Virus record (IMG/VR): IMGVR_UViG_3300008108_000033
Span: 16,754 to 80,753 of that record
Source: a virus
Length of the DNA stretch: 64,000 nt
Reading direction: 5' to 3' (one strand)
Shown: piece by piece, positions 29,679 through 36,644 of the stretch
Layout: each line of letters opens with the position of its first letter
Numbering within the stretch: the first letter of the stretch is position 1
Position numbers and translations under genes: made by a program
Notes under the pieces: model-generated
What the model was told of the DNA's origin: nothing
Seen by the model: only the letters and a program-made list of their open reading frames with translations
The model's database searches: none

Positions 29679-30229
29679 GGCTTTTTCAGGTTCTGCACAT
29701 CTTTCTTGCTAGGCATTTTTATCGATCCCGTTTCTGGACAAGTAAAATCGTCTATAGCAGCGTGATAGCCATTTTCATACTCCTTCTCCAATGTTTCCAA
29801 GGCATTCTGTTCACCAGAAATTATGCCTTTGTGATAGGCAGCTTGACAAAGCAAGCTCAAAAACTGCGGATTGTTCTCGACATCTTTAACAGAACTTTGT
29901 TCTGCTAGTTGAATTATTTTATTGACTGCTTCTTCATCCAATTCAGTATTATTTTTGGACATCATTAGAAGTGCTTCAATTTTTCCATCAACTTTTCCTT
30001 GGTTGCGGAAAAATTCAATATCTTCTAGTCCAAATATTTCCCATTCCTTGCGGGGCGAATATTTGGGGCTTTTAGAAGTTTTGATAACTTCTCTAAACTC
30101 GCCATTTTCTACGGATTGCGCGGCATATTTTTCAGTTAGCTTTTGGTTTTGAAACCAAAGAAGCAAACAGAATGCTAAGCTTGCAATCCATCCCGCCAGA
30201 AGGGAAATCACAATTGTTATGTTTTTCAT
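29675..30229 (-). CDS. Membrane-anchored protein, paralogue of the upstream gene
   Basis: 184 residues. The N-terminus is a single hydrophobic segment (IVISLLAGWIASLAFCLLLW), followed by a basic and helical extramembrane domain. It shares with the 30239-30760 product the segment F-x-x-x-Q-G-K/R-V-D-G and a later pattern Y-x-x-G-x-x-x-G-x-x-x-A, so the two are diverged copies. Orientation with the segment at the N-terminus suggests an inner-membrane anchor or uncleaved signal. Function is unknown; the pair could be superinfection-exclusion or lysis-associated proteins, but nothing in the sequence decides this. Confidence 0.65.
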   Translation of the reverse strand: MKNITIVISLLAGWIASLAFCLLLWFQNQKLTEKYAAQSVENGEFREVIKTSKSPKYSPRKEWEIFGLEDIEFFRNQGKVDGKIEALLMMSKNNTELDEEAVNKIIQLAEQSSVKDVENNPQFLSLLCQAAYHKGIISGEQNALETLEKEYENGYHAAIDDFTCPETGSIKMPSKKDVQNLKKP

Positions 30230-30238
30230 GTTATTTCC

Positions 30239-30760
30239 TTACTTGGACATGTCTTGGGGCTTCACATCTTTTTTGTCATTGTTGATGTCAATCTTCTTAG
30301 CTTGTTCATCAACAAAGTTTTTGATTGCGGATTGAATGTTGTCTCCGCTCTTTAGAATTGTTTGAATTGCTTTCATGTTTTCGTTGGTGCCTCTTTGAAA
30401 TCCCTGAGCATATCCTTGTTCATATTTCATTTCGCCAACGAAATCGGTTTGTTCAAGTCCGCGTTGATAGCCACTGTGCCAAATAGCACTGATTTCGTTT
30501 TCTTGCGGACGGGTGTTATGTATAACGGAAGCTATGCCGTCCACGCGGCCTTGCATTTTCGCAAATTCAAGTGCAGAAGTATCGTCGGCAAATCCATTTC
30601 TGCGACTCAGAATAAATTCTGCAATTTGGTCTTCGTTGATTTGGCTTCTTTTGGTTTCAACATCGAGTAAAAACTGCGTACGGGTGTTCTGATAATATTG
30701 CAGTCCGTTTCCTGCCAAGGAAGCCAACAGGATGCCGCCAATGATCGCAGCGCTCTTCAT
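30239..30760 (-). CDS. Membrane-anchored protein with YxxG-type repeats
   Basis: 173 residues from the ATG at 30760, chosen because GAGG lies nine bases upstream; a further in-frame ATG at 30802 lacks one. A hydrophobic segment (AAIIGGILLASLAGNGL) begins at residue 4. The rest contains FAKMQGRVDGIASV, then GYQRG, EQGYAQGFQRGT, and a charged tail. Spaced G-Y/Q-x-x-G units suggest a helical, amphipathic domain. It lies nine bases upstream of its paralogue, so the two are probably co-transcribed. Confidence 0.65.
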   Translation of the reverse strand: MKSAAIIGGILLASLAGNGLQYYQNTRTQFLLDVETKRSQINEDQIAEFILSRRNGFADDTSALEFAKMQGRVDGIASVIHNTRPQENEISAIWHSGYQRGLEQTDFVGEMKYEQGYAQGFQRGTNENMKAIQTILKSGDNIQSAIKNFVDEQAKKIDINNDKKDVKPQDMSK

Positions 30761-30836
30761 TGTCAAGGTCCTCGTGAGATTCGTAAGAGGGTTTGAACAC
30801 AATAATCTTTACCAGAACAAAAATAAAAAACAAGTC

Positions 30837-31193
30837 TTATTTTGATTTTTTCCTAAGCATGGTTTTAGCTGGCTTGTACTCTATTTTCTGGAATTCATTT
30901 TGCATACCTGAAATTATTGGCGTAAGGGTGCTCGGTATTCCTTTGTAGCCTTTTCTTGTTAATCGAAGCACAAAGTCCTGATGATCTTTGAAATTTTCAA
31001 CGTAAAGCTGCCAATCCATAATCTTTTTGCTTTGCAAAATTTGAACTTTTTGCAGCACATGCAGAGGCATGCTTCCGTGAATTTGATTTATGTCATCAAC
31101 CATAATAGCTTCAGAAATTTTTGTTAGCGATGGTGCTACCGCGCACACCTCAACAGACTTTTTGTCTCTTCTTGCAAAATAAAGTACCTGCAT
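30837..31193 (-). CDS. Uncharacterised small protein
   Basis: 118 residues. Start codon overlaps the stop of the upstream 44-residue gene (TAATG), which supports this start. The sequence is mixed alpha/beta with a basic C-terminus (KPAKTMLRKKSK), but no known motif. The phrase QVLYFARRDKKSVEVCAVAP at the start looks like a strand-turn-strand. Function cannot be assigned. Confidence 0.6.
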   Translation of the reverse strand: MQVLYFARRDKKSVEVCAVAPSLTKISEAIMVDDINQIHGSMPLHVLQKVQILQSKKIMDWQLYVENFKDHQDFVLRLTRKGYKGIPSTLTPIISGMQNEFQKIEYKPAKTMLRKKSK

Positions 31194-31327
31194 TATTTAC
31201 CACACAGCATTTTGAATAATTGTTCGAGAACTATGATAGACGTAGGGTCGTTTAAATCGAATTGTTTGAAAAACTCCTGCAATCCTTCTTCGACCTTGTC
31301 CATATTAACATTGGTTGGCTCAGACAT
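31193..31327 (-). CDS. Very small protein, 44 residues
   Basis: An open frame from the ATG at 31327 to the TAA at 31193-31195 encodes a 44-residue acidic, helical peptide (MSEPTNVNMDKVEEGLQEFF, then K-Q-F-D-L-N-D-P and a C-terminal LFKMLCGK). Its stop overlaps the next start as TAATG, a common sign of a real coupled phage gene. Its own ribosome site is weak. Its start codon shares the CATG at 31325-31328 with the proposed start of the divergent gene, so one of those starts may be wrong. Confidence 0.5.
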   Translation of the reverse strand: MSEPTNVNMDKVEEGLQEFFKQFDLNDPTSIIVLEQLFKMLCGK

Positions 31328-31907
31328 GTATTTAATTTCCGATCTTTTGAAAATAAGGAAGTATCTCCCAATTATTTATACTGGGCACAGGGAAATAGTG
31401 GTTGCTAAATTAATTGTTTTAGTTGCAGGATTACGCAAAAAGCATGATATTAATTATTTTTTGGTTGTTAAAAATGAATTTCGCAGAAGTTTTCCATACA
31501 ACTTTGTAGTAAGCAAAGAAGATTTTGATGTCGCAAGTAGGAGCCTACCAAAGGTTTGTGTTTGCAAAGAGTTAGAAGGAGGAGATACGGTTTTTCAATT
31601 TGCAAAAGAAAATAAAATTGATTTATTTGTTAAAAATTCTGATTCCGAACAAAAAGGGGGCGTTTATTTTTATGGCACTCCACAAGACTATAAAGAAGCA
31701 ACCAAAAAATTTAGTTCTAATTTACTTAGAAATGCTGTAATCACAGATTCTCTTGTTGATTGTGCTGATAAAGCTAAAGTTGTAATTGGAAAAGAAAGCG
31801 CGGGATTAGTGGCTTGTGGTTATTTGGGCAAAATAATAAGAATAATACCAGAAGGAACTATTAATTCCTTCCAAATGATGTTCCCAGACTCAAAATTACT
31901 CGAATAG
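31326..31907 (+). CDS. Uncharacterised protein, possibly glycosyltransferase-like
   Basis: 193 residues if begun at the ATG at 31326. An in-frame GTG at 31398 has a better ribosome site (AGGGA four to five bases upstream) and would give 169 residues beginning at VAKLIVLVAGL. The last third has a strand-loop, KVVIGKESAGLVACGYLGKI followed by I-R-I-I, recalling the nucleotide-sugar site of GT-B enzymes (V-I-G-x-D-S-G-x-x-x-x-A, hydrophobic strand, P-E-G). Its nearest neighbours include a GT9-like gene. The family is uncertain. Confidence 0.45.
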   Translation: MYLISDLLKIRKYLPIIYTGHREIVVAKLIVLVAGLRKKHDINYFLVVKNEFRRSFPYNFVVSKEDFDVASRSLPKVCVCKELEGGDTVFQFAKENKIDLFVKNSDSEQKGGVYFYGTPQDYKEATKKFSSNLLRNAVITDSLVDCADKAKVVIGKESAGLVACGYLGKIIRIIPEGTINSFQMMFPDSKLLE

Positions 31908-31933
31908 CATAATATATAAAATACGCTGGTGTT

Positions 31934-31948
31934 GCATAAATATTCTAG
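31934..31948 (+). promoter_or_regulatory. Late-promoter-like element GCATAAATATTCTAG
   Basis: Contains ATAAATA, close to the T4 late promoter TATAAATA, 14 bases before the ATG of the virion-like gene at 31963. An AAGGAG ribosome site lies between. Late-promoter use is inferred from similarity to T4. Confidence 0.35.
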
Positions 31949-31962
31949 ACAAAGGAGATGCC

Positions 31963-32556
31963 ATGAGTGTTTTTCAGGTTAATTTAAACAATCAATATCA
32001 GGGCTACTTAGACATAGATCCCCAGACTGGGATTGAATTTGAAGTAGACTATAACAACCCCTCTATTCAGAGGAAGATGTATGTAGCTGGACCGAATGGC
32101 GAAAATCTTGAATTTAGCGATGGTCAGATATTTACCGATTGCAATTATTGGAAGAGATTTGCTTATCCGCAGGTACCTTTAACGCAGGCTTTCATTACAG
32201 TTCTTTCAGATGATGGATCTATTTGGAGCAACAACCCAGCGGAAAACAACTATCCTGTCGTTTATGCCGACACTTTGGCTGCTGCAGGTTCCTACTCTAT
32301 CGATTTCACTAACAATGGTGGATTTGCCAGCTTCTGTCAGATTTCCAATACTGGTGGTGGTGATTTGACAGTGGAATTGAACGGATTGGCAAGTGCTAGC
32401 ATAGCGCTATCTGCAGGACAAACACAGATTTTCAACTATGGCGACTTGTCTCTAACAGCACTTAACTTGACAAGCGTTGCAGGAACAACTTTCCAAGTAA
32501 TCGCTGGTGTTCAGGTAACTTGCAGCCCGATCGTTACGTCCTTCGTAAATAACTAA
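31963..32556 (+). CDS. Uncharacterised virion-like protein
   Basis: 197 residues with a strong ribosome site (AAAGGAGATG) and followed immediately by a hairpin. The sequence is nearly all beta: DIDPQTGIEFEVDYNNPSI, then Asp/Asn-rich turns and a Gly/Ser/Thr/Leu-rich C-terminal half (SIALSAGQTQIFNYGDLSLT). Low charge, many Asn/Gly/Thr and a strong start suggest an abundant structural or decoration protein. No family is recognised. Confidence 0.6.
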   Translation: MSVFQVNLNNQYQGYLDIDPQTGIEFEVDYNNPSIQRKMYVAGPNGENLEFSDGQIFTDCNYWKRFAYPQVPLTQAFITVLSDDGSIWSNNPAENNYPVVYADTLAAAGSYSIDFTNNGGFASFCQISNTGGGDLTVELNGLASASIALSAGQTQIFNYGDLSLTALNLTSVAGTTFQVIAGVQVTCSPIVTSFVNN

Positions 32557-32571
32557 TACAAAAATAAAACA

Positions 32572-32580
32572 CTATAATAG
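32572..32580 (+). promoter_or_regulatory. CTATAATAG motif, putative promoter -10
   Basis: An exact copy of the 9-mer also found at 18083, 43818 (reverse) and 55385. It ends inside the first base pairs of the hairpin at 32579-32604. If it is a promoter, transcription would begin in or just after the hairpin and give a very short leader for the GT9-like gene. Confidence 0.35.
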
Positions 32581-32613
32581 GGGCAGAGGAATATCTCTGC
32601 CCCTATGTTTTTT
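32579..32613 (+). terminator. Rho-independent terminator overlapping the next start codon
   Basis: A perfect 10-bp stem (AGGGGCAGAG at 32579-32588 with CTCTGCCCCT at 32595-32604) has a six-base loop and is followed by ATG then six T residues (32608-32613). This has the form of an intrinsic terminator for the gene ending at 32556. The ATG right after the stem is the first codon of the GT9-like gene, and its only nearby purine-rich ribosome site (AGAGGA) lies inside the stem and loop, so the element could also block translation of upstream-initiated transcripts. Confidence 0.75.
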
Positions 32614-33546
32614 AAGAACAAATCTAAAGAAATTACCCTGCAAAAGTTCAGGGAAATTCAAAACAAGATATGCATTTATCGCGGCATAGGCGGTCTTGGC
32701 GACATTATTGCCATGAGAATGATATTTGAAGATTTGAAAAATCAATATCCTGAATTCGAAATTACTTGGGCTGTGCCATTTGCTTTATTTGCCGCTGCTG
32801 AACAACATCCATTTGTTGATTCCTTGATACATCTAGATTCATATAACAAACATGACTATTTGGAAACATATGATATAACAACTATATGCGGAAAGCAGGA
32901 GGCAATAAATAAAAAGGGGCCATGGAAAAACCGGTCTGATATTTGGGCAGAGTACTTTGGTCTTAAACTAGAAAATCACAATCTACACATGCCAAGATAT
33001 CCTAATCATCATAAAAATGTATTGCAGAGGATAAAAAAGCTCGGATGGGACGGAAATAAAAAACTTGTCGCGTTTTGCCCTAGATCTGCAATCTCGCTCA
33101 AAAACATGACTTTTGAGCAAATACAAGCAGTAAAAGAAATGACTAAAGATTTCTTTTTGTTTGGACTGCATCACGCGCCACTATTAGAATTTGACAACTT
33201 AAAAATACCGGCTGTTTATAACTTTACGCTTCATGAGTGCCTAGCATCCATAGAAATATCTGATTTTGTGATAGCAACTGATACTGGACTTATGCATGTC
33301 GCTGCTGGATATAAGAAACCTACTCTGGCAACATTTAGCTTTGTAGACGGTGAAACATATTGTAAATACTATGAAACGGTGCAGGTTGTTCAGCTACACA
33401 TGCATAATATAGAAAATTGGTGCGGGCCGTGCTACGATTATCCTAGATGTCCACACTCAAAAATTCCGAATGTAAAACCATGTCAGACAGAAATTACTCC
33501 AAAAATGTTGCAAGAAAATTGGGCAAAATTATTAAATAGAGTATAG
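32605..33546 (+). CDS. GT9-like (heptosyltransferase family) glycosyltransferase
   Basis: 313 residues. The N-terminus CIYRGIGGLGDIIAMRMIFE matches the GT9/WaaF family first loop (R-x-x-G-x-G-D). The middle VAFCPRSAISLKNMT matches the G/P-S-x-x-K-x-W donor-site start, and VIATDTGLMHVAAGYKKPTL matches the C-terminal D-S/T-G-x-x-H-x-A-x-x-x-x-P motif. GT9 enzymes transfer heptose or related sugars from nucleotide donors. A C-terminal Cys cluster (WCGPCYDYPRCPHS and a later C) could bind a metal. The start codon is fused to the preceding hairpin. A role in modifying surface glycans or virion proteins is inferred. Confidence 0.8.
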   Translation: MFFKNKSKEITLQKFREIQNKICIYRGIGGLGDIIAMRMIFEDLKNQYPEFEITWAVPFALFAAAEQHPFVDSLIHLDSYNKHDYLETYDITTICGKQEAINKKGPWKNRSDIWAEYFGLKLENHNLHMPRYPNHHKNVLQRIKKLGWDGNKKLVAFCPRSAISLKNMTFEQIQAVKEMTKDFFLFGLHHAPLLEFDNLKIPAVYNFTLHECLASIEISDFVIATDTGLMHVAAGYKKPTLATFSFVDGETYCKYYETVQVVQLHMHNIENWCGPCYDYPRCPHSKIPNVKPCQTEITPKMLQENWAKLLNRV

Positions 33547-33564
33547 TATTTACTGTAATATCAT

Positions 33565-33804
33565 ATGGCCATACTTATTGATCCTAACAATGTGAAAGTG
33601 ATTAGTCAAAATGGACAAGTCACATTAGCCCTCCAGATTGAATTAAATATCAATCTGAATGGAAATATCACTGCGCAGGAACAATCTTCTAGCTCTAACA
33701 ATTTTAAAGCTTCTTCTTCGCCAATCAAAAATGCGGCAGATGAAGAAGCTGCTTGGCTAGTACCAGATTTTAACTCCAAAGAAAAGGTAAAATTTGGGAA
33801 ATGA
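33565..33804 (+). CDS. Uncharacterised small protein
   Basis: 79 residues. An N-terminal beta segment (VKVISQNGQVTLALQIELNI) is followed by a Ser/Asn linker and an acidic C-terminus with the motif EEAAWLVPDF. The stop lies 47 bases before the better start of the actin-like gene. It could assist that gene, but no family is recognised. Confidence 0.5.
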   Translation: MAILIDPNNVKVISQNGQVTLALQIELNINLNGNITAQEQSSSSNNFKASSSPIKNAADEEAAWLVPDFNSKEKVKFGK

Positions 33805-33851
33805 GAGGATCATACGGTAATAACAGTACAAAAAAAGAGAGAGGCAAAACT

Positions 33852-34865
33852 ATGGCAGTTTCAGTTGACGTAGGTACTTATACTTTAGTCTCTTGCAAAA
33901 GAGATGCAGATAAGAACTTTGTATTCAAAAAGGAAATCAACGCCTTTCTTGAATTACCATTAGAGAATAGATTTGTTTTCAATATGATGAAACAGGCCGG
34001 TGTGCCACTAATTGAACGTGAAAAACTAGCATACGCTCTCGGTGAAGCTGCAGTGAACATGGCGTATACTCTTCCTACTCTAGAGCTCAAAAGGCCCATG
34101 AAGGATGGTTGCGTCAATCCCAAAGAAAAAGACGCTTTTCAAATTATGTCTATCATGCTTCACTCTTTGATAGACCCAATTTCAAGAGATGGCGAAACAC
34201 TTTACTACTGCGTACCGGCTAATGCAATAAATCAGGAAACTGACGCGGATTATCATCAAAAGGTTGTTGAATCCATTTTCCGAAGCTATCAATCCGACGA
34301 AGGATATAGGGTCAATCCCAAACCAATTAATGAAGCTTTGGCTTTGGTATATGCCGAGTTGCAGAACAAGATGTTCACTGGAGTTGGTATTAGTTGCGGG
34401 GGCGGCATGGTAAACGTTTGCTACGCTATGTATGGCAACCCAATTTTTCAATTCGCAATAGTGAATAGCGGAGATTGGATCGATAAACAGGCAGCCAAAG
34501 CTACCGGCGAATCACCAACTTTTATAAACAAAGAAAAAATGAAAGTGGATTTAACAAAAGATCCTAAAACTTTAGTCGAAAGAGCAATCATTACGCAATA
34601 CCGCCTAATGATAGAAAAAACAATTACCGGAATTAGAGACGGACTTGCGTCCGCAAAACAGTCCGTTAAATCAGAACACCCAGTTGACTTTGTGGTCGCT
34701 GGTGGAACAAGCATGGCCACTGGGTTCGTTGAGATTTTCACTGAAACTTTGAAACAGGCCAACTTGAGCATCCCAGTGGGAGACGTAATCAGACCTGCAG
34801 AGCCGCTTTATAGCGTTGCAAAAGGGTGTCTGATTGCGGCTGAAGCAGCGGACGCAGGAACGTAA
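33852..34865 (+). CDS. Actin-like ATPase (ParM/MreB superfamily)
   Basis: 337 residues from the ATG at 33852, preferred because GAGAGAGG lies upstream; an in-frame ATG at 33801 overlaps the previous stop and would add 17 residues. Phosphate-1 segment is VSVDVGTYTLVSCK at the start. A central PKPINEALALVYAELQ helix (connect-1 type N/E-A-x-A) leads into phosphate-2 VGISCGGGMVNVCYAMYGN, then VVAGGTSMATGFVEIF (adenosine site G-G-T/S). The order matches ParM, Alp and MreB folds. Such filaments move or centre DNA. In a phage it may position replicating genomes or segregate a plasmid-like prophage. Whether it polymerises is not known. Confidence 0.75.
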   Translation: MAVSVDVGTYTLVSCKRDADKNFVFKKEINAFLELPLENRFVFNMMKQAGVPLIEREKLAYALGEAAVNMAYTLPTLELKRPMKDGCVNPKEKDAFQIMSIMLHSLIDPISRDGETLYYCVPANAINQETDADYHQKVVESIFRSYQSDEGYRVNPKPINEALALVYAELQNKMFTGVGISCGGGMVNVCYAMYGNPIFQFAIVNSGDWIDKQAAKATGESPTFINKEKMKVDLTKDPKTLVERAIITQYRLMIEKTITGIRDGLASAKQSVKSEHPVDFVVAGGTSMATGFVEIFTETLKQANLSIPVGDVIRPAEPLYSVAKGCLIAAEAADAGT

Positions 34866-34880
34866 GAAAGCGAGAATTGA

Positions 34881-35336
34881 ATGTCAAATAATAATATTCA
34901 AAGGTCGGTCCACGACTTAGGAGTGGCCGCGTTTATACTTATGCAGGCTTTTCCTTTGGCAGGCAGAAAAGACAAAACATTTATCTTTTCTGTTCCAAAA
35001 GACAAGGTTAAAGAGTTCGAGGATAATAAAACCGCATATCTTTTCAGCGAATTTCATTACTTCGATCATTGCCTTATGGGGCTCAAAAAACTAGAAGAAT
35101 ACCCATTTAGTATAAATTCAAACAAGTTTGTTACTGACTTAGGGGCAGCTGCCTTTTTGCTTATGCACAAATTTAAGCTTATAGGCAAGAAAGGCCGCGC
35201 ATACTATTTTGAATGCAATACCAAGGAAGACGAGCAACAATTCGATGAATTAAATTTGCAATACGCGTCTTCTGTATTCCACGATTTCGATAGTAAACTC
35301 ATGAGTTTGAAAAAGATTGGTGAATTCAGTAGATAA
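34881..35336 (+). CDS. Tandem DUF5659-like domain protein
   Basis: 151 residues made of two copies of a ~70-residue unit: VHDLGVAAFILMQAFPLAGR (about 9-28) and VTDLGAAAFLLMHKFKLIGK (about 82-101), each followed by a strand with F/Y-x-F and an ending with F-x-x-F-D, then LK-K. The pattern D-L-G-x-A-A-x-L-x-x-x-G/F-x-L matches small DUF5659-type domains of unknown function. It follows the actin-like gene by 15 bases and may act with it. Confidence 0.6.
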   Translation: MSNNNIQRSVHDLGVAAFILMQAFPLAGRKDKTFIFSVPKDKVKEFEDNKTAYLFSEFHYFDHCLMGLKKLEEYPFSINSNKFVTDLGAAAFLLMHKFKLIGKKGRAYYFECNTKEDEQQFDELNLQYASSVFHDFDSKLMSLKKIGEFSR

Positions 35337-35368
35337 GTTAATAAATACCTGTTGAGGTTTATCAATAA

Positions 35369-36358
35369 ATGCACAGGTCTGAAACTATTACAGAAGCAAT
35401 AGGCGTATGCGCAAGTCCTAAACAATTTGCTGCTATGGTTTCTAATATTGAAAAAATAGTTCACGACAACATAAAAAAACTAGAATTAGAACTCAAGCTT
35501 GCCAATCGCACTGTTCCAAAAAGAGGAATATTCGATAGAATGAAAAACTGGTGGTATAACATGTTATACGGCCATTCAAACGTAAGCAATCCTTATTACA
35601 ACCGTAACAAATTGGGATACTGGGGCACGCCTAGCAAAAAGAATGAGATGACTCTGCATGAGTACACTTTGCTAAAAAAGAATGCAGACCTATTTGAGCG
35701 CTATTTTGATTCTGGCAGGATTGCACTTGATGATATGCTTGATAGTTGGACTCGCGATTTGATGAGCGATGTAAATAAATATTTACAACAATTTGCTTTA
35801 AATCATTTTAGAGAAATGCCTACTAAAATTAAAAATAGGCCAGAAAAAATAGCAGAACCAGCTGCCACAGTTGGCGAAAGACCAATTAGAAGACGAGTAA
35901 AACCTTTAAGAACAGCTGATGTACAGCCAGCGGCTACAGACCAAGAAGTACCTGACTCATCCGGCGAAGAGGCAGGCGGGTTTGAAAATATATCTGCTGA
36001 TTCTCCTCAAGTAGCCGCGCCAGTAGCCGAACCAGAAATGGCAGCAGCAGTTGCCCCTCCTGTGGGAGAAGAACCAGCAGCATCTGGAACTGCTCCTCCT
36101 GTCACTGGCGATGTTAGTGGCGCTGAGGCCAGAAGGGCAAGTGCTGCCGAAAGAAGGAAATTAGAAAAAAGTAAATTCGATCCTCTGAATAATCCAGCCC
36201 ACGCCGGATTAACACTCGGTGTTACAGATAAAAAGTTAAAAGAATCATTCAAAGCGGAATTTGATAAAACAACTTTATATGAAAGAACAATAATTTGTTT
36301 AGATAAATTAAGGGAAATCAAAGACCAAACATTTTCTGCAGTTCTTCAAGGTTCTTAG
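35369..36358 (+). CDS. Uncharacterised protein with Pro/Ala linker
   Basis: 329 residues. The N-terminal part is helical and basic with an RMKNWWYNMLYG segment and a DDMLDSWTRDL helix. Residues about 170-265 are low-complexity Ala/Pro/Glu/Val. The C-terminus is a short helical domain (SKFDPLNNPAHAGLTLGVTD). A TTAATAAATACC element precedes it. A scaffold-like or internal virion protein is possible; no family is recognised. Its 3' end overlaps the convergent gene by 41 bases. Confidence 0.55.
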   Translation: MHRSETITEAIGVCASPKQFAAMVSNIEKIVHDNIKKLELELKLANRTVPKRGIFDRMKNWWYNMLYGHSNVSNPYYNRNKLGYWGTPSKKNEMTLHEYTLLKKNADLFERYFDSGRIALDDMLDSWTRDLMSDVNKYLQQFALNHFREMPTKIKNRPEKIAEPAATVGERPIRRRVKPLRTADVQPAATDQEVPDSSGEEAGGFENISADSPQVAAPVAEPEMAAAVAPPVGEEPAASGTAPPVTGDVSGAEARRASAAERRKLEKSKFDPLNNPAHAGLTLGVTDKKLKESFKAEFDKTTLYERTIICLDKLREIKDQTFSAVLQGS

Positions 36359-36644
36359 GCGATTCAACTTTTTCTTCTTCAACAATTTCTTGTTTTTCTG
36401 GGTCCTCCGTTATTACTTGCTCTTCCGCTATAGAAATAATTTTATCGTGATAGATAAAATTTTTACATCCTGTTTGTATGTGTTTAAACCAAAATCCGAA
36501 TTCATTTATGGCGCTAACTTTTCCCACGAAATAATCAATCATGTGTGTTTCATCAAATTTTCTATTGATGGATGGAACAATAAATGTGACAACTTTGTCT
36601 AAAAAATAATTCAAAGATTCTATCTGTTCAGCGCTAATTTTCAT
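36318..36644 (-). CDS. Uncharacterised small acidic protein
   Basis: 108 residues, with a start that overlaps the primase stop (ATGA) and a GGCGGA ribosome site. The front part is mixed alpha/beta (VVTFIVPSINRKFDETHMID, then KVSAINEFGFWFKHI). The tail is Glu/Lys-rich. Co-translated with primase, it may be a partner; no known motif. Confidence 0.6.
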   Translation of the reverse strand: MKISAEQIESLNYFLDKVVTFIVPSINRKFDETHMIDYFVGKVSAINEFGFWFKHIQTGCKNFIYHDKIISIAEEQVITEDPEKQEIVEEEKVESPKNLEELQKMFGL

